The translations under genes and the position numbers were made by a program. The notes under the pieces were generated by a model. The model had not been told where the DNA came from, searched no databases, and worked only from the letters and a program-made list of their open reading frames with translations. Below, piece after piece: positions 13,819-22,792 of a DNA stretch of 64,000 nucleotides. The DNA is from Actinoplanes sp. NBRC 103695. GTDB taxonomy: Bacteria > Actinomycetota > Actinomycetes > Mycobacteriales > Micromonosporaceae. The first letter of the stretch is position 1. Every line of letters begins with the position of its first letter. Where the stretch lies: NCBI RefSeq assembly GCF_030269485.1, contig NZ_BSTL01000035.1:29403-93402 (forward strand), written 5' to 3'.

Positions 13819-14694
13819 CTAGACGCGCAGGTAGAACCGCAGCGTGACCCAGGCGGTGACCGCGCTTACCAGGGCCCCGACCCCGGCGAGCAGCGGCAGC
13901 ATCAGCCAGACGTTGCCGTTCGGGATGGGTGTCAGCACGTTGGTGAGCGCCTGGAGCCGGCCGTCCAGCAGCACCACCTTGCTGATGAACAGGAAGACGA
14001 AGCCGAGGATCGCGCCGACCAGCCCGGCCGCGACCGCCTCCAGCACGAACGGCGCCTGGATGAACCAGTTGGAGGCGCCGACGAGTTTCATCACCGCGAC
14101 CTCGCGCCGCTTGCTGTACGCCGCCACTTGGATGGTGTTACCCACCAGCAGCAACGCGGCCAAGGCCATCACCCCCGCCACGACCAGCGCCATCAACTGG
14201 ATCGAGTTGAAGATGTCGAACACCTTCTTGAGGAGTTCGCGCTGGTCGACGATGTCCTGGATGCCCTGCATGCCGCGCATCTGGTCGGCGAAGGCACCGT
14301 ACTGCTCCGGGTCCTTCAGCTTCACCCGGTACGACTCGGGGAGGCTGTCCGGAGTGACGGACTTGATGAAGTCGGGCGAATCGCGCCAGATGACCTGGAA
14401 CTTCTTGAACGCGTCCTGTTTGCTCTCGTACTGCCGGGACTCGGTCAGCGCGTTGTTGGCGATCGCCTGGTCGATCGCCGACTTCTGAGCGTCCGTGACG
14501 TCGTCGCGGAGGAAGATCGAGACCTCGATCTCGCCGTAGTAGAAGTTCTTCATCTGATCGACCTGCATGTAGAGCAGGACGCTCGCGCCGAGCATCGTCA
14601 ACGAGACCGACATGGTGATGATCATGGCGACGGTCATGGTGACGTTGCGCCAGAGACCGACCAGGACCTCGTTGAGGACGTATTTCAACCGCAT
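13819..14694 (-). CDS. ftsX: Cell division protein FtsX
   Basis: 291 aa. One transmembrane helix near residues 20-45 (NVTMTVAMIITMSVSLTMLG) precedes an extracellular loop of about 130 residues (IEVSIFLRDDVTDAQK, FQVIWRDSPDFIKS) that would contact the murein hydrolase. Three more helices form the C-terminal half (IQLMALVVAGVMALAALLL; VLEAVAAGLVGAILGFVFLF; MLPLLAGVGALVSAVTAW). FtsX forms an ABC-like complex with FtsE that transmits ATP state to septal hydrolases. It is 50 bases downstream of ftsE. Confidence 0.96.
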   Translation of the reverse strand: MRLKYVLNEVLVGLWRNVTMTVAMIITMSVSLTMLGASVLLYMQVDQMKNFYYGEIEVSIFLRDDVTDAQKSAIDQAIANNALTESRQYESKQDAFKKFQVIWRDSPDFIKSVTPDSLPESYRVKLKDPEQYGAFADQMRGMQGIQDIVDQRELLKKVFDIFNSIQLMALVVAGVMALAALLLVGNTIQVAAYSKRREVAVMKLVGASNWFIQAPFVLEAVAAGLVGAILGFVFLFISKVVLLDGRLQALTNVLTPIPNGNVWLMLPLLAGVGALVSAVTAWVTLRFYLRV

Positions 14695-14744
14695 CGGGGG
14701 TTTCCTTCAGTGGGAGAACGGGGCGGGCACGGGTAGGTGCTGGG

Positions 14745-15425
14745 TCAGCCGTAGACGCCGCGCGCCTGGTCGCGGACGATCCGCCCGCTCTCGATCTCGA
14801 TGACCCGGCGGCGCATCTGGTTCACGATGTTGGAGTCGTGGGTGACCATGACGACCGTGGTGCCGGTGCGGTTGATCCGGTCGAGCAGCCGCATGATCTC
14901 GATCGACGTGTCCGGGTCGAGGTTACCGGTGGGCTCGTCGGCGAGCAGGATCAGCGGCCGGTTGACGAACGCCCGCGCCACGGCGACACGCTGCTGCTCA
15001 CCGCCGGACAACTCGTGGGGGTAGCGGTGCTCCTTGCCGCCGAGGCCGACGAGTTCCAGGACCTCGGGGACGACGCGCCGCGCCACCGCCTTGGTCTTGC
15101 CGATGACCTCCAGAGCGAAGGCCACGTTCTCGTACGCCGTGCGGTTGGGGAGCAGTCGGAAGTCCTGGAACACGCAGCCGATCGAGCGCCGGAAGTGGGG
15201 GATCTTCCACGAGCGCAGCGTCGTCACGTCCTTGGCGTTCACCACCACCTTGCCGTTGCTCGGCGACACCTCGTGCAGCAGCAACTTGATGATGGTGGAC
15301 TTGCCGGAACCGGAGGGGCCGATGAAGAAGACGAACTCGCCCTTCTCGATCCCGACGCTGACGTTGTCCAGCGACGGGCGAGACGCCTTGGGATACGTCT
15401 TCGTCACGTTCTCGAGCTGAATCAC
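14745..15425 (-). CDS. ftsE: Cell division ATP-binding protein FtsE
   Basis: 226 aa from the GTG at 15425, where homology begins (VIQLENVTKTYPKASRPSL); the frame runs on to 15545 without conserved sequence. Walker A is GPSGSGKST, the ABC signature LSGGEQQRV, and Walker B LILLADEPTGNLDP. No ribosome site precedes the GTG, but TAGACT sits about 9 bases upstream as a -10 box, suggesting a leaderless transcript. The product pairs with FtsX at the septum. Confidence 0.95.
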   Translation of the reverse strand: MIQLENVTKTYPKASRPSLDNVSVGIEKGEFVFFIGPSGSGKSTIIKLLLHEVSPSNGKVVVNAKDVTTLRSWKIPHFRRSIGCVFQDFRLLPNRTAYENVAFALEVIGKTKAVARRVVPEVLELVGLGGKEHRYPHELSGGEQQRVAVARAFVNRPLILLADEPTGNLDPDTSIEIMRLLDRINRTGTTVVMVTHDSNIVNQMRRRVIEIESGRIVRDQARGVYG

Positions 15426-15514
15426 GGGAGCAGAGTCTACGCGGTGTAACGAAAACGCCAAGTCGGCTGGTCGGCGCGATGTGCATGGCTTCACCAGCCC
15501 CGCGCGGACCGGAC

Positions 15515-16627
15515 TTACTCGGCCATCTGGCTCTGCTTGCGCCACCGGATGCCGGCCTGGATGAACTGGTCGAGGTCGCCGTCGAAGACCGAAGAGGGGT
15601 TGCCGACCTCGTACTCGGTGCGCAGATCCTTGACCATCTGGTAGGGATGCAGCACGTAGGAGCGCATTTGATCACCCCAGGAGCCGGTCGTGTCGTGCTT
15701 GAGGCCGGCCATCTTGGCCTCCTCCTCCTGGCGCTTGCGCTCGAGCAGCCGGGCCTGCAGGACCCGCAGTGCGGAGGCCTTGTTCTGCAGCTGCGACTTC
15801 TCGTTCTGGCACGTTACGACGATGCCTGTCGGAATGTGCGTGAGCCGGACCGCGGAGTCGGTCGTGTTAACGCTCTGTCCACCAGGCCCCGACGAGCGGT
15901 ACACGTCGACGCGCATTTCGTTCTCCGGAATGTCGATGTGGTCGGTCTGCGCGACGACCGGCATCACCTCGACCCCGGCGAAGCTGGTCTGCCGCCGGCC
16001 CTGGTTGTCGAACGGGCTGATCCGGACCAGCCGGTGCGTTCCGGACTCGACGCTGAGCGTCCCGTACGCGTAGGGCACCTTCACCGCGAAGGTCGCCGAC
16101 TTGAGGCCGGCCTCTTCCGCGTACGAGGTCTCGAAGACCTCGGTCGGGTAGCCGTGGCGCTCGGCCCAGCGCAGGTACATCCGCATCAGCATCTCGGCGA
16201 AGTCGGCGGCGTCCACGCCACCGGCGCCGGCCCGGATGGCCACCACGGCCTCGCGGGAGTCGTACTCGCCGGAGAGCAGGGTGCGGACCTCCATCTCCTC
16301 GACGGCCTTGTGCAGCGCGACGAGCTCCTGGCCGACCTCCGCCACGGAGTCCTCGTCGGCCTCGTCCTGGGCCATCTCGAGCAGCAGCCCGGCGTCATCG
16401 AGGCGGGTGCGCAGCTTCTCCATCCGGCTGATCTCGCCGGAGAGGTACGCCAGACGTGAATTGACCTCCTGGGCCCGGGCCTGGTCGTCCCACAGATCGG
16501 GGGCCGAGGCCTGCTCCTCGAGGACTGCCTTGTCCTTGCGCAGCTTGTCGAGGTCCAGGACGTTCTCGATGTTGCGCAGGGTGGCGTCGAGGGACTTGAG
16601 CTGTTCGGGGAAATCGGCTGAACTCAC
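15515..16627 (-). CDS. prfB: Peptide chain release factor 2
   Basis: 370 aa from GTG at 16627. The stop-codon tripeptide SPF is in RISPFDNQGRRQTSF, and the peptidyl-hydrolysis motif GGQ is in RSSGPGGQSVNTTDSAVRL. These define RF2, which reads UGA and UAA. The frame is continuous, so the programmed +1 frameshift found in many prfB genes is absent, in line with other actinobacteria. No ribosome site precedes the GTG; TAGTCT eight bases upstream may be a -10 box for a leaderless message. ftsE lies 90 bases downstream in the same direction. Confidence 0.97.
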   Translation of the reverse strand: MSSADFPEQLKSLDATLRNIENVLDLDKLRKDKAVLEEQASAPDLWDDQARAQEVNSRLAYLSGEISRMEKLRTRLDDAGLLLEMAQDEADEDSVAEVGQELVALHKAVEEMEVRTLLSGEYDSREAVVAIRAGAGGVDAADFAEMLMRMYLRWAERHGYPTEVFETSYAEEAGLKSATFAVKVPYAYGTLSVESGTHRLVRISPFDNQGRRQTSFAGVEVMPVVAQTDHIDIPENEMRVDVYRSSGPGGQSVNTTDSAVRLTHIPTGIVVTCQNEKSQLQNKASALRVLQARLLERKRQEEEAKMAGLKHDTTGSWGDQMRSYVLHPYQMVKDLRTEYEVGNPSSVFDGDLDQFIQAGIRWRKQSQMAE

Positions 16628-16642
16628 AACAGGTAAGACTAC

Positions 16643-16672
16643 GCCGCCCGGCCAGCTACCTGGCCGGGCGGC
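16643..16672. terminator. Hairpin between prfB and padR genes
   Basis: GCCGCCCGGCCAG (16643-16655) and CTGGCCGGGCGGC (16660-16672) pair perfectly with loop CTAC, ten bases after the padR-type gene stop. Confidence 0.75.
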
Positions 16673-16681
16673 TCTGGACCA

Positions 16682-17197
16682 TCACTCTGCGGGCGCTACC
16701 TTCAGCCAGCTCAGGGCGGCCTTGTGGTAGGCGACGGCGAACTCGAGGGCGGCGGCGCCGTACTGGTCGCCGGCCTTCTTCGCCTCCTTGGCCTGTTCGC
16801 GGGCCATCGCGAGCGCCTCCGAGTGGTACTCGTTGGCACCGGTGTAGAGCGACTTCAGCTGGTTGCCGGAGTGCTGCTGGCCGAAGGCGACCCGCAGGGC
16901 GACCGGGTTACGGATCGCGTCACGGCCGGGCGACTCGGCGAGCCACCGGCTGAACGCACGCTTGCCGGAGGCGGTGATGGCATAGGGCTGGCTGGACCTT
17001 GGTCCCGGCTTGCCTAGTCGGACGAATCCCATCTCGGCGAGCACGGGTAGTTCGCGGTAGACCTGGCTCCGCGTCATCGACCAGTACGGCCCGAGACGGC
17101 GTTCGGCAGCCGCCATAAGCTGACCGCCGGTCATCGGGCCCTCGTGTAGCAGGCCCAAGAGGGCAGCAGCTGTTGGGTTGATCTGAGTGTCGGGCAT
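16682..17197 (-). CDS. PadR family transcriptional regulator
   Basis: 171 aa. The N-terminal winged helix reads LLGLLHEGPMTGGQLMAAAE, then WSMTRSQVYRELPVLAEMG, then ITASGKRAFSRWLAE, the standard PadR order. The C-terminal 75 residues form a long helical dimerisation part (NEYHSEALAMAREQAKEAKK). PadR proteins are usually small-molecule-responsive repressors. No target is obvious; it is followed by a terminator and prfB, so it may regulate itself or a distant gene. Confidence 0.88.
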   Translation of the reverse strand: MPDTQINPTAAALLGLLHEGPMTGGQLMAAAERRLGPYWSMTRSQVYRELPVLAEMGFVRLGKPGPRSSQPYAITASGKRAFSRWLAESPGRDAIRNPVALRVAFGQQHSGNQLKSLYTGANEYHSEALAMAREQAKEAKKAGDQYGAAALEFAVAYHKAALSWLKVAPAE

Positions 17198-17409
17198 GGC
17201 TTCTAAGCTGCCACTTTGTTCGCCCGGCGTCCAGGATATCGCCCGATCCGTCCATTTTGCGTCTCCACAAGCGACTGTCCCGCACAGACAGTCCGACCAC
17301 GAGGGTCGTGACCGGGCGTTTTACCCATGTGGATCAGTGTCACGCGATAAGATGGCACAGTGATTCGCCCAGACGGCGATCGCAGTGAGTAATCGGGCAT
17401 ATGAGGCAC

Positions 17410-17446
17410 GCCGCCGCGTCAACCATTCGTGGATTGACGCAGCGGC
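17410..17446. terminator. Hairpin after pruA
   Basis: GCCGCCGCGTCAA (17410-17422) and TTGACGCAGCGGC (17434-17446) pair over 13 positions with one G-U or C-A position. It lies 17 bases past the pruA stop, and the transcript direction fits. Confidence 0.65.
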
Positions 17447-17462
17447 GCCTAAACTGGGGCAA

Positions 17463-19091
17463 TCACCCCATGTGCGGGTATCGCCAGTCGACCGGGGGCT
17501 CGAAGGTCTCCTTGATGGTTCTCGGCGAGACCCACCGGTAGAGGTTCAAAACGGACCCGGCCTTGTCGTTCGTGCCGCTGCCCCGGGCGCCGCCGAACGG
17601 CTGCTGCCCCACCACCGCACCGGTCGGCTTGTCGTTGAGATAGAAGTTGCCGGCCGCGAACCGCAAAGCCCCCGCGGCGGCGTCCAGCACCCTCCGGTCG
17701 GTGGCGAAGATCGACCCGGTCAGCGCGTACGGCGACACCGCTTCCGCCTGAGCCACCACAGTGTCGAAGTCACCGTCCTCATACACGTACACACCGAGAA
17801 TGGGTCCGAAGAACTCGGTCGTGAAGATCTCGTGTGTCGGGTCGGTCGACTCCACCAGCGTCGGCGCGACGAACCAGCCCTCCCGGTCGTCGGCCGTGCC
17901 ACCAGCCAGGACGGTGCACGAGGCGCTGTTCTTGATCCGGTCCAGGGCGGACGCGTGCTTGGCGAAGGCCCGGCCGTCGATCACCGCGCCGCCGAAGATG
18001 GACAGATCGGTCACGTCGCCGTACCGGATGCTCGCGACCGTGGCCGCCAGCCGATCCCGCAGCCCGCCCTCCCAGATGGACCGCGGGATGTAGGCGCGCG
18101 AAGCGGCGCTGCACTTCTGACCCTGGTACTCGTAGGCGCCGCGAACCATCGCCGTGTGCAGAGCGTCCACGTCGGCGCTCGGGTGCGCGAAGATGAAGTC
18201 CTTGCCGCCGGTCTCGCCGACCAGCCGCGGGTACGACCGGTACCGCTCGATGTTCTCCCCCACCGTCCGCCACAGGTGCCGGAACGTCGCCGTCGAGCCG
18301 GTGAAGTGGATGCCGGCCAGGTCCGGGTCGCTGAGCACCACGTCGGACACCGCCAGCCCGTCGCCGGTGACCATGTTGATCACGCCCGGGGGCAGCCCCG
18401 CCGCCTCGAACAGCCGCATCGTGAAGTGCGCCGACAGCTGCTGCGTCGGCGACGGCTTCCAGATCACCGTGTTGCCCATCAGCGCCGGCGCCGACGGCAG
18501 GTTGCCCGCGATCGCGGTGAAGTTGAACGGCGTGATCGCGTAGACGAACCCCTCCAGCGGCCGGTGGTCGAACCTGTTCCACACGCCCACCGACGACTGC
18601 GGCTGCTCGCCCAGGATCTGCTGGCCGAACGCGACGTTGAAGCGCAGGAAGTCGATCAGTTCGCAGGCCGCGTCGATCTCCGCCTGCTGCGCCGACTTCG
18701 ACTGACCGAGGACGGTCGCCGCGTTCAGCGTGTCCCGCCAGCCGCCGGAGAGCAGCTCGGCGGCGCGCAGGAAGACCGCGGCCCGCTCGCTGTACGGCAG
18801 CGCCCGCCACTCCGGCGCGGCCTTGCGAGCCGCCTCCACGGCCGCCGCGGCGTCCGCCTTGGTGGCGTTGCCGGTCTGACCGAGCACGTCGTGCCGGCGG
18901 TGCGGCTGAACCACGTCGATCCGCTCGCCGCCGCCCATCGTCTGCTTGCCGCCGATGGTCATCGTCAGGTCGAGCCGGTCGCCCTTCATCGCGTCCACCC
19001 GCGCTTGCAGCGAGGCTCGCTCCGGGCTGCCCGGGGCGTAGCCGCGCACCGGTTCGTTGTGCGGCACCGGCACGGAGATCTGGGCGTCCAT
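17463..19091 (-). CDS. pruA: 1-pyrroline-5-carboxylate dehydrogenase
   Basis: 542 aa from ATG at 19091 with AGGAG upstream. It is a full-length single-domain P5C dehydrogenase of the aldehyde dehydrogenase superfamily. The N-terminus has PVPHNEPVRGYAPGSPER, then FVYAITPFNFTAIAGNLP for NAD binding, the general base in LVGETGGKDF and the nucleophile Cys in GQKCSAASRAY. It oxidises glutamate semialdehyde/P5C to glutamate in proline catabolism. No proline dehydrogenase lies beside it in the window. The upstream neighbour is a divergent membrane-protein gene 85 bases away. Confidence 0.96.
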   Translation of the reverse strand: MDAQISVPVPHNEPVRGYAPGSPERASLQARVDAMKGDRLDLTMTIGGKQTMGGGERIDVVQPHRRHDVLGQTGNATKADAAAAVEAARKAAPEWRALPYSERAAVFLRAAELLSGGWRDTLNAATVLGQSKSAQQAEIDAACELIDFLRFNVAFGQQILGEQPQSSVGVWNRFDHRPLEGFVYAITPFNFTAIAGNLPSAPALMGNTVIWKPSPTQQLSAHFTMRLFEAAGLPPGVINMVTGDGLAVSDVVLSDPDLAGIHFTGSTATFRHLWRTVGENIERYRSYPRLVGETGGKDFIFAHPSADVDALHTAMVRGAYEYQGQKCSAASRAYIPRSIWEGGLRDRLAATVASIRYGDVTDLSIFGGAVIDGRAFAKHASALDRIKNSASCTVLAGGTADDREGWFVAPTLVESTDPTHEIFTTEFFGPILGVYVYEDGDFDTVVAQAEAVSPYALTGSIFATDRRVLDAAAGALRFAAGNFYLNDKPTGAVVGQQPFGGARGSGTNDKAGSVLNLYRWVSPRTIKETFEPPVDWRYPHMG

Positions 19092-19176
19092 CTCTTCGGT
19101 CTCCTATCTAGCTCCTTGTGGGATCGGCCTAATCCTCGCACCGGAGCGCGTCCGGCGGCGCGTACCCTGAGGCCTC

Positions 19177-20157
19177 ATGAGCGCGCAGGAGGAGACAACC
19201 GTCACGACCGAGGGTGCCTCGTTCCGCGGGCTGGCGCTCGCCATCGCCGGATTGCTGTGGATGGCGGGGCTGCTGTGGTCGGCCCGGGCCACCATCACCG
19301 GCCGGTCGGACGTCTACATGGAGGTCACCTCCACGGCGTACGCGCTGCCCGGCGCCCTCTCGGCCAGCCTGATCGCGGGCGCGGCCGTCGCCCTGGCGGT
19401 GGTCGGCCTGATCGGTCGCCGGCGGCCCCTCGGCGCCACGACCCGCTTCGCGGTCGCGATCGGTGCGGGATTGCTGCTGGGCGTGCTGGGCGCGCTGGTC
19501 ATGCTCACGATCAACACCGAGGGCTGGGTGTACGCCGTGGTCGCCGGCTCGATCGCCGCGGCCGCCACGATCGGCGGGGCGCTCGGCGGGATCCGCCCTC
19601 CTCGGGTCATCGCGGCGGTGTGCTGGGCCGGCATCCTGGTCTTCGTGGTCGGGGTGCTCCTGACCTTCGCGCAGGGCGTGGTGTTCGGCATGTTCGGCGC
19701 CGGCGACTCGCCCGCCTCGCAGGTCGGCGCGGCCAACGGCTACTCGCTCACCCAGGCGGTGCTCAGCGGGGTGGCGGCCGGGATTCTGGTCTACCGGCTG
19801 CTCCGCACCTCCGGGCTGCGGTGGACGTGGTTCGCGGCGGCCGGCGCCGGGCCCGGCTTGCTGCTGGTCGTCGGCGAGGTGCTGACGCGTACGGCCGGGG
19901 CCCGCGTGCTCGACCTGGCCGGCCGCGTCTCCGAACTGGAGAAGACCGTCCAGCAGATGCTCAGCGGCGCCCGCCTCAACAGCGCCATGATCATCCTCTT
20001 CGTCGGCGCGATCACGGCGACGATCGCGGTCGGCCGCACCCTCAAGCCCGCCGCCCCGGCCCTGTCGCCGCCTTCCTCTCCCGCATCCGATCCTGCCTCG
20101 CCTGCTCCCTCCGCTTCCCCCGCGGGCGAGGCCTCCCCCGAGGTGGTCCCGGAATGA
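19177..20157 (+). CDS. Polytopic membrane protein with Pro/Ser-rich tail
   Basis: 326 aa from ATG at 19177. I count about seven hydrophobic segments (for example GLALAIAGLLWMAGLLW, ASLIAGAAVALAVVGLIG, AVAIGAGLLLGVLGALVML). A charged stretch (AGRVSELEKTVQQML) lies before the last segment, and a cytoplasmic or external Ser/Pro/Ala tail of about 40 residues ends the protein. No transporter signature is seen. The stop overlaps the start of the next gene (ATGA), so they are translationally coupled. Confidence 0.75.
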   Translation: MSAQEETTVTTEGASFRGLALAIAGLLWMAGLLWSARATITGRSDVYMEVTSTAYALPGALSASLIAGAAVALAVVGLIGRRRPLGATTRFAVAIGAGLLLGVLGALVMLTINTEGWVYAVVAGSIAAAATIGGALGGIRPPRVIAAVCWAGILVFVVGVLLTFAQGVVFGMFGAGDSPASQVGAANGYSLTQAVLSGVAAGILVYRLLRTSGLRWTWFAAAGAGPGLLLVVGEVLTRTAGARVLDLAGRVSELEKTVQQMLSGARLNSAMIILFVGAITATIAVGRTLKPAAPALSPPSSPASDPASPAPSASPAGEASPEVVPE

Positions 20158-20900
20158 GCCTTTACAGCCAGGTCCACGGGTCAGCGGTCGCCGGGACGGT
20201 GCCGTTGCTGCTGATCCACGGCGGCGGGTCGACGATCGAGACCAACTGGTCCGCGCTGCTGCCCGAGCTCACCAAGACCCGCCAGGTGGTCGCGGTCGAA
20301 CTCCAGGGCCACGGCCGCTCCCCGTGGACCGGCGGCACGGTCACCTTCGAGAACTCCGCCGACGACGTCGCCGAGGTGCTCCGCGAGCTCGACCTGGGCC
20401 CGGTGGACGTGCTCGGCTTCAGCAACGGCGGCAACGTCGCCCTGCGTCTCGCCATGCGCCACCCCGGGCTGATCCGCCGCCAGATCGTGGCGTCCGCCTT
20501 CTACCGCCGCGACGGCCTCGTGGACGGATTCTGGGACGGCATGGCCCAGGCCACGCTGGAGTCGATGCCCCAGCTCTACCGGGACGCCGACGCCGCCCTC
20601 AACCCCGACCCCGCCCACCAGCAGCAGCTGTTCGACCTGGACAGCGGCCAGATGAAAAACTTCGTCGACTGGCCACCGAACGACCTGGCGTCGATCACCA
20701 CACCCACGCTGATCCTGGCCGCCGACCGCGACGTGGCCACCAACGCCCACACGGTGGAGATGGCCGCCCTGATCCCCGGCGCCCGCCTGATGATCGTCCC
20801 CGGCACCCACGGCGACTACCTGGGTGAGGCGATGGCCGCCGCGGGCGACCTGACCGCCATGCACGCCACCCTGCCCTGGCTGCTCCGCTTCCTGGCGTGA
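20154..20900 (+). CDS. Alpha/beta hydrolase
   Basis: 248 aa from the ATG at 20154 that overlaps the upstream stop. LLLIHGGGSTIETNW is the oxyanion-hole segment. The nucleophile elbow is VLGFSNGGNVALR (GFSNGG, Ser nucleophile), the acid lies in LILAADRDVATNAH, and the His is in VPGTHGDYLGE. The length is usual for the family. Substrate unknown; ester or lactone hydrolysis is likely. The frame is open far upstream (to 17385) as the shadow of pruA, which is not coding. Confidence 0.9.
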   Translation: MSLYSQVHGSAVAGTVPLLLIHGGGSTIETNWSALLPELTKTRQVVAVELQGHGRSPWTGGTVTFENSADDVAEVLRELDLGPVDVLGFSNGGNVALRLAMRHPGLIRRQIVASAFYRRDGLVDGFWDGMAQATLESMPQLYRDADAALNPDPAHQQQLFDLDSGQMKNFVDWPPNDLASITTPTLILAADRDVATNAHTVEMAALIPGARLMIVPGTHGDYLGEAMAAAGDLTAMHATLPWLLRFLA

Positions 20901-21042
20901 CCACGCCTGTGGACAGCCGCCCGAAATTGTCGTAGCCGACCCCTACGTTCGACCCGCCCAGTACAGGGGTGGGGGAGGTGGCGGTGCGCGCGCGAAACGC
21001 CAAGATCAACTCAGCGCGGAAAATCGGAAATCGGAAGCGAAC

Positions 21043-21552
21043 TCAGAGCAGGTCGTCGAGCTCGCCGACCACGTACCAGGCGAGCTCGTGATCCTCCGCC
21101 CCGTCCACGGTGAACTGGGCGTCCTCGTCCCCCGCCTGGGCCTCCTCGACCACATCCACCGCCGCCGCGATGTCCTCGGCCGCCTCCGGGGCGTCGACGT
21201 GGATCGCGGCGACCTCCTTCAGCGAGACCGGCTGAGGCAGGCCCACCGTGCTCGAGCCCAGCTCGCCGCCCTCCCGCACCAGGGCGGTCGCGGGCACGTC
21301 GGCCGAGACCACGACCCGGCGGCGCGGGGCGTCCGGGTCGGCCCGGAGCAGCGACAGCGAGGCCTGGGCGGCACGGGTGAACGCGACGTACTCGAGCTCC
21401 TCCTCGTCACCCTCGGCGTACCACTCACGCAGCCCCGGTGTGACCGCGTGCGCGACCGACGCGCCGTCGCCGAGCCGCCCCGCGGCCTTCAGCTCCGCCA
21501 GCATGGGCAGGGTGGCCGGCAGGTAGACACGAACCAGGTCGGTGATCGGCAC
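21043..21552 (-). CDS. DUF6912-like conserved actinobacterial protein
   Basis: 169 aa from the GTG at 21552 (VPITDLVRVYLPATLPML). It is acidic, with VRVYLPATLPMLAELKAAG, HAVTPGLREWYAEGDEEE, EYVAFTRAAQASLSLL and a C-terminal acidic block ending AWYVVGELDDLL. This is the pattern of short actinobacterial proteins placed in DUF6912; the function is unknown. GATAAT lies six bases before the GTG and no ribosome site is seen, so a leaderless transcript is likely. It is just downstream of the rhodanese gene. Confidence 0.7.
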   Translation of the reverse strand: MPITDLVRVYLPATLPMLAELKAAGRLGDGASVAHAVTPGLREWYAEGDEEELEYVAFTRAAQASLSLLRADPDAPRRRVVVSADVPATALVREGGELGSSTVGLPQPVSLKEVAAIHVDAPEAAEDIAAAVDVVEEAQAGDEDAQFTVDGAEDHELAWYVVGELDDLL

Positions 21553-21562
21553 GCAGCCATTA

Positions 21563-21946
21563 TCAGCAACCGCAGGCGGGCGCGGTGAGCGGGTCCGGCG
21601 AACGACGCGATTCGCCGTCCGCGGAGTCCACCGGGAAGCCCTCCCGGATCCAGTACTCGATACCGCCGAGCATCTCCCGCACCTGGTAACCCCGCTGGGC
21701 GAGAGCCAGCGCGGCTTTGGTCGCTCCGTTACAACCCGGACCCCAGCAGTACGTGACCACGGGCGTCCCGTCATCGTCGGGCAGATCGGCCAGCCGGATC
21801 GCGCCCGGGATGCGCCCCTGGTCCCAGGCCTGCGGGCTGCGGCTGTCGACGACCCGGATGTGTTCCCGCTGCTGCAGGGCCGCCCGCACATCGGCGACAT
21901 CGGTTTGGAAGGCGAGGCGGGCTTCGAAGAATTCGGTCGCTTTCAT
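21563..21946 (-). CDS. Rhodanese-like sulfurtransferase
   Basis: 127 aa from the ATG at 21946; the longer frame to 22636 is a shadow of the divergent Lrp gene. It has a single rhodanese domain with VRVVDSRSPQAWDQGRIPGA (CH2A-like), then VTYCWGPGCNGATKAA carrying the active-site Cys, and LGGIEYWIREGFPV near the end. It transfers sulfane sulfur through a Cys persulfide. It is divergent from an Lrp/AsnC regulator 94 bases away, a common pairing in actinobacteria. Confidence 0.9.
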   Translation of the reverse strand: MKATEFFEARLAFQTDVADVRAALQQREHIRVVDSRSPQAWDQGRIPGAIRLADLPDDDGTPVVTYCWGPGCNGATKAALALAQRGYQVREMLGGIEYWIREGFPVDSADGESRRSPDPLTAPACGC

Positions 21947-22039
21947 GCGTACCAAATTATGGGGTTGATCTGCGTTTTCACATGCTCGGACGACGGCTTG
22001 GGGGTGCATTGACGGGGGAATCAACGGTAGTTTGGCGGC

Positions 22040-22480
22040 GTGACCGTGGATCGGACGGACTGGGCCTTGCTCGCCGCGCTGCAGGAGGACGGGCGGGCGA
22101 GCTTCGCCGACCTGGCGCGCACCGTGTCGATGTCGCCCAGCGCGGTGGCCGAGCGCGTGCGGCGGCTGGAGGAGGCGGGCGTCATCGCCGGCTACCGGGC
22201 GGTCGTCTCGCCGGAACAGGTCGGGCTGGGCGTGATGGCGTTCGTGCGGCTGCGCTATCCCACCGGCAACTACCGGCCGTTCCACGCACTGCTCGACACC
22301 ACGCCGGAGATCATCGAGGCGCACCACGTGACCGGCGAGGACTGCTTCGTGCTCAAGGTGCTGGCCCGGTCGATGCGGCACCTCGAGGAGGTCAACGGCC
22401 GGATCGCCGGTCTGGGCTCGGTCACGACGAGCGTGGTCTACTCGAGCCCCCTCGCCGGGCGCGCCATCGCCGTGGACTAG
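22040..22480 (+). CDS. Lrp/AsnC family transcriptional regulator
   Basis: 146 aa from GTG at 22040. The N-terminal HTH is DWALLAALQEDGRASFADLA...SPSAVAERVRRLEEAGVIAG. The C-terminal RAM-type effector domain runs from GLGVMAFVRLRYP to VTTSVVYSS. Such regulators respond to amino acids or related ligands. The rhodanese gene is transcribed divergently, so it is the probable target (inference). Confidence 0.92.
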   Translation: MTVDRTDWALLAALQEDGRASFADLARTVSMSPSAVAERVRRLEEAGVIAGYRAVVSPEQVGLGVMAFVRLRYPTGNYRPFHALLDTTPEIIEAHHVTGEDCFVLKVLARSMRHLEEVNGRIAGLGSVTTSVVYSSPLAGRAIAVD

Positions 22481-22510
22481 TCTTGCGTCAAGGTTGGCAC
22501 GGCCACCGGA

Positions 22511-22527
22511 GGCAAACGGTGGCAAAC
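22511..22527. promoter_or_regulatory. Direct-repeat operator candidate (GGCAAAC, 10-bp period)
   Basis: GGCAAAC occurs at 22511-22517 and 22521-22527, 38 bases before the small HTH gene. The same pair with the same 10-bp spacing, and a shared extension A-GGCAAACG...GAGG-TTT, occurs at 23100-23116 before the next gene. Head-to-tail repeats one helical turn apart suit BldC/MerR-like single-HTH proteins. Confidence 0.6.
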
Positions 22528-22564
22528 TGAGGTTTCGAGGCTGCTGCGCGAGGAGACGGGTTCG

Positions 22565-22792
22565 GTGGAGTCCAGGTTCATGCTGCTGTCCGATGTGGCG
22601 GCCGAGCTGAACGTCTCCGACTCGCAGGTCTACCACATGGTCCGCAGCGGCGAACTTCCCGCGATCAAGATCGGTGGTCGCGGTCAGTGGCGCGTCGAGC
22701 GCGCCAAGCTTGAGGACTACATCGAGCAGAGGTACGCGGAAACGGCCGACTGGGTGGCCAACAATCCGCTCTCCACTCCCGAGCCGGAGTAG
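22565..22792 (+). CDS. Small excisionase/BldC-like HTH DNA-binding protein
   Basis: 75 aa from GTG at 22565. Almost the whole protein is one MerR/AlpA-type HTH: FMLLSDVAAELNVSDSQVYH, then MVRSGELPAIKIGGRGQWRV, then RAKLEDYIEQRYAET. The conserved GRGQWRVxRxxLE wing is typical of a chromosomal actinobacterial family rather than of phage excisionases, and no integrase is near. It resembles BldC in size and design. The GGCAAAC repeats upstream of this gene and the next suggest autoregulation plus control of the Rv3235-type gene. Confidence 0.85.
   Translation: MESRFMLLSDVAAELNVSDSQVYHMVRSGELPAIKIGGRGQWRVERAKLEDYIEQRYAETADWVANNPLSTPEPE

Noticed and set aside
15515..16627. Programmed frameshift in prfB
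   Set aside because: The frame is continuous from the GTG with no internal UGA, so no shift is needed.
17385..20153. Very long plus-strand open frame ahead of the alpha/beta hydrolase
   Set aside because: It is antisense to pruA and then out of phase with the membrane-protein gene. Its composition is His/Arg/Gly-rich shadow coding with no motif; only the part from 20154 is real.
22565..22792. Phage excisionase as a partner for the ssrA array
   Set aside because: It is 11 kb away, has no integrase beside it and matches a conserved chromosomal HTH family; no link to the array is seen.
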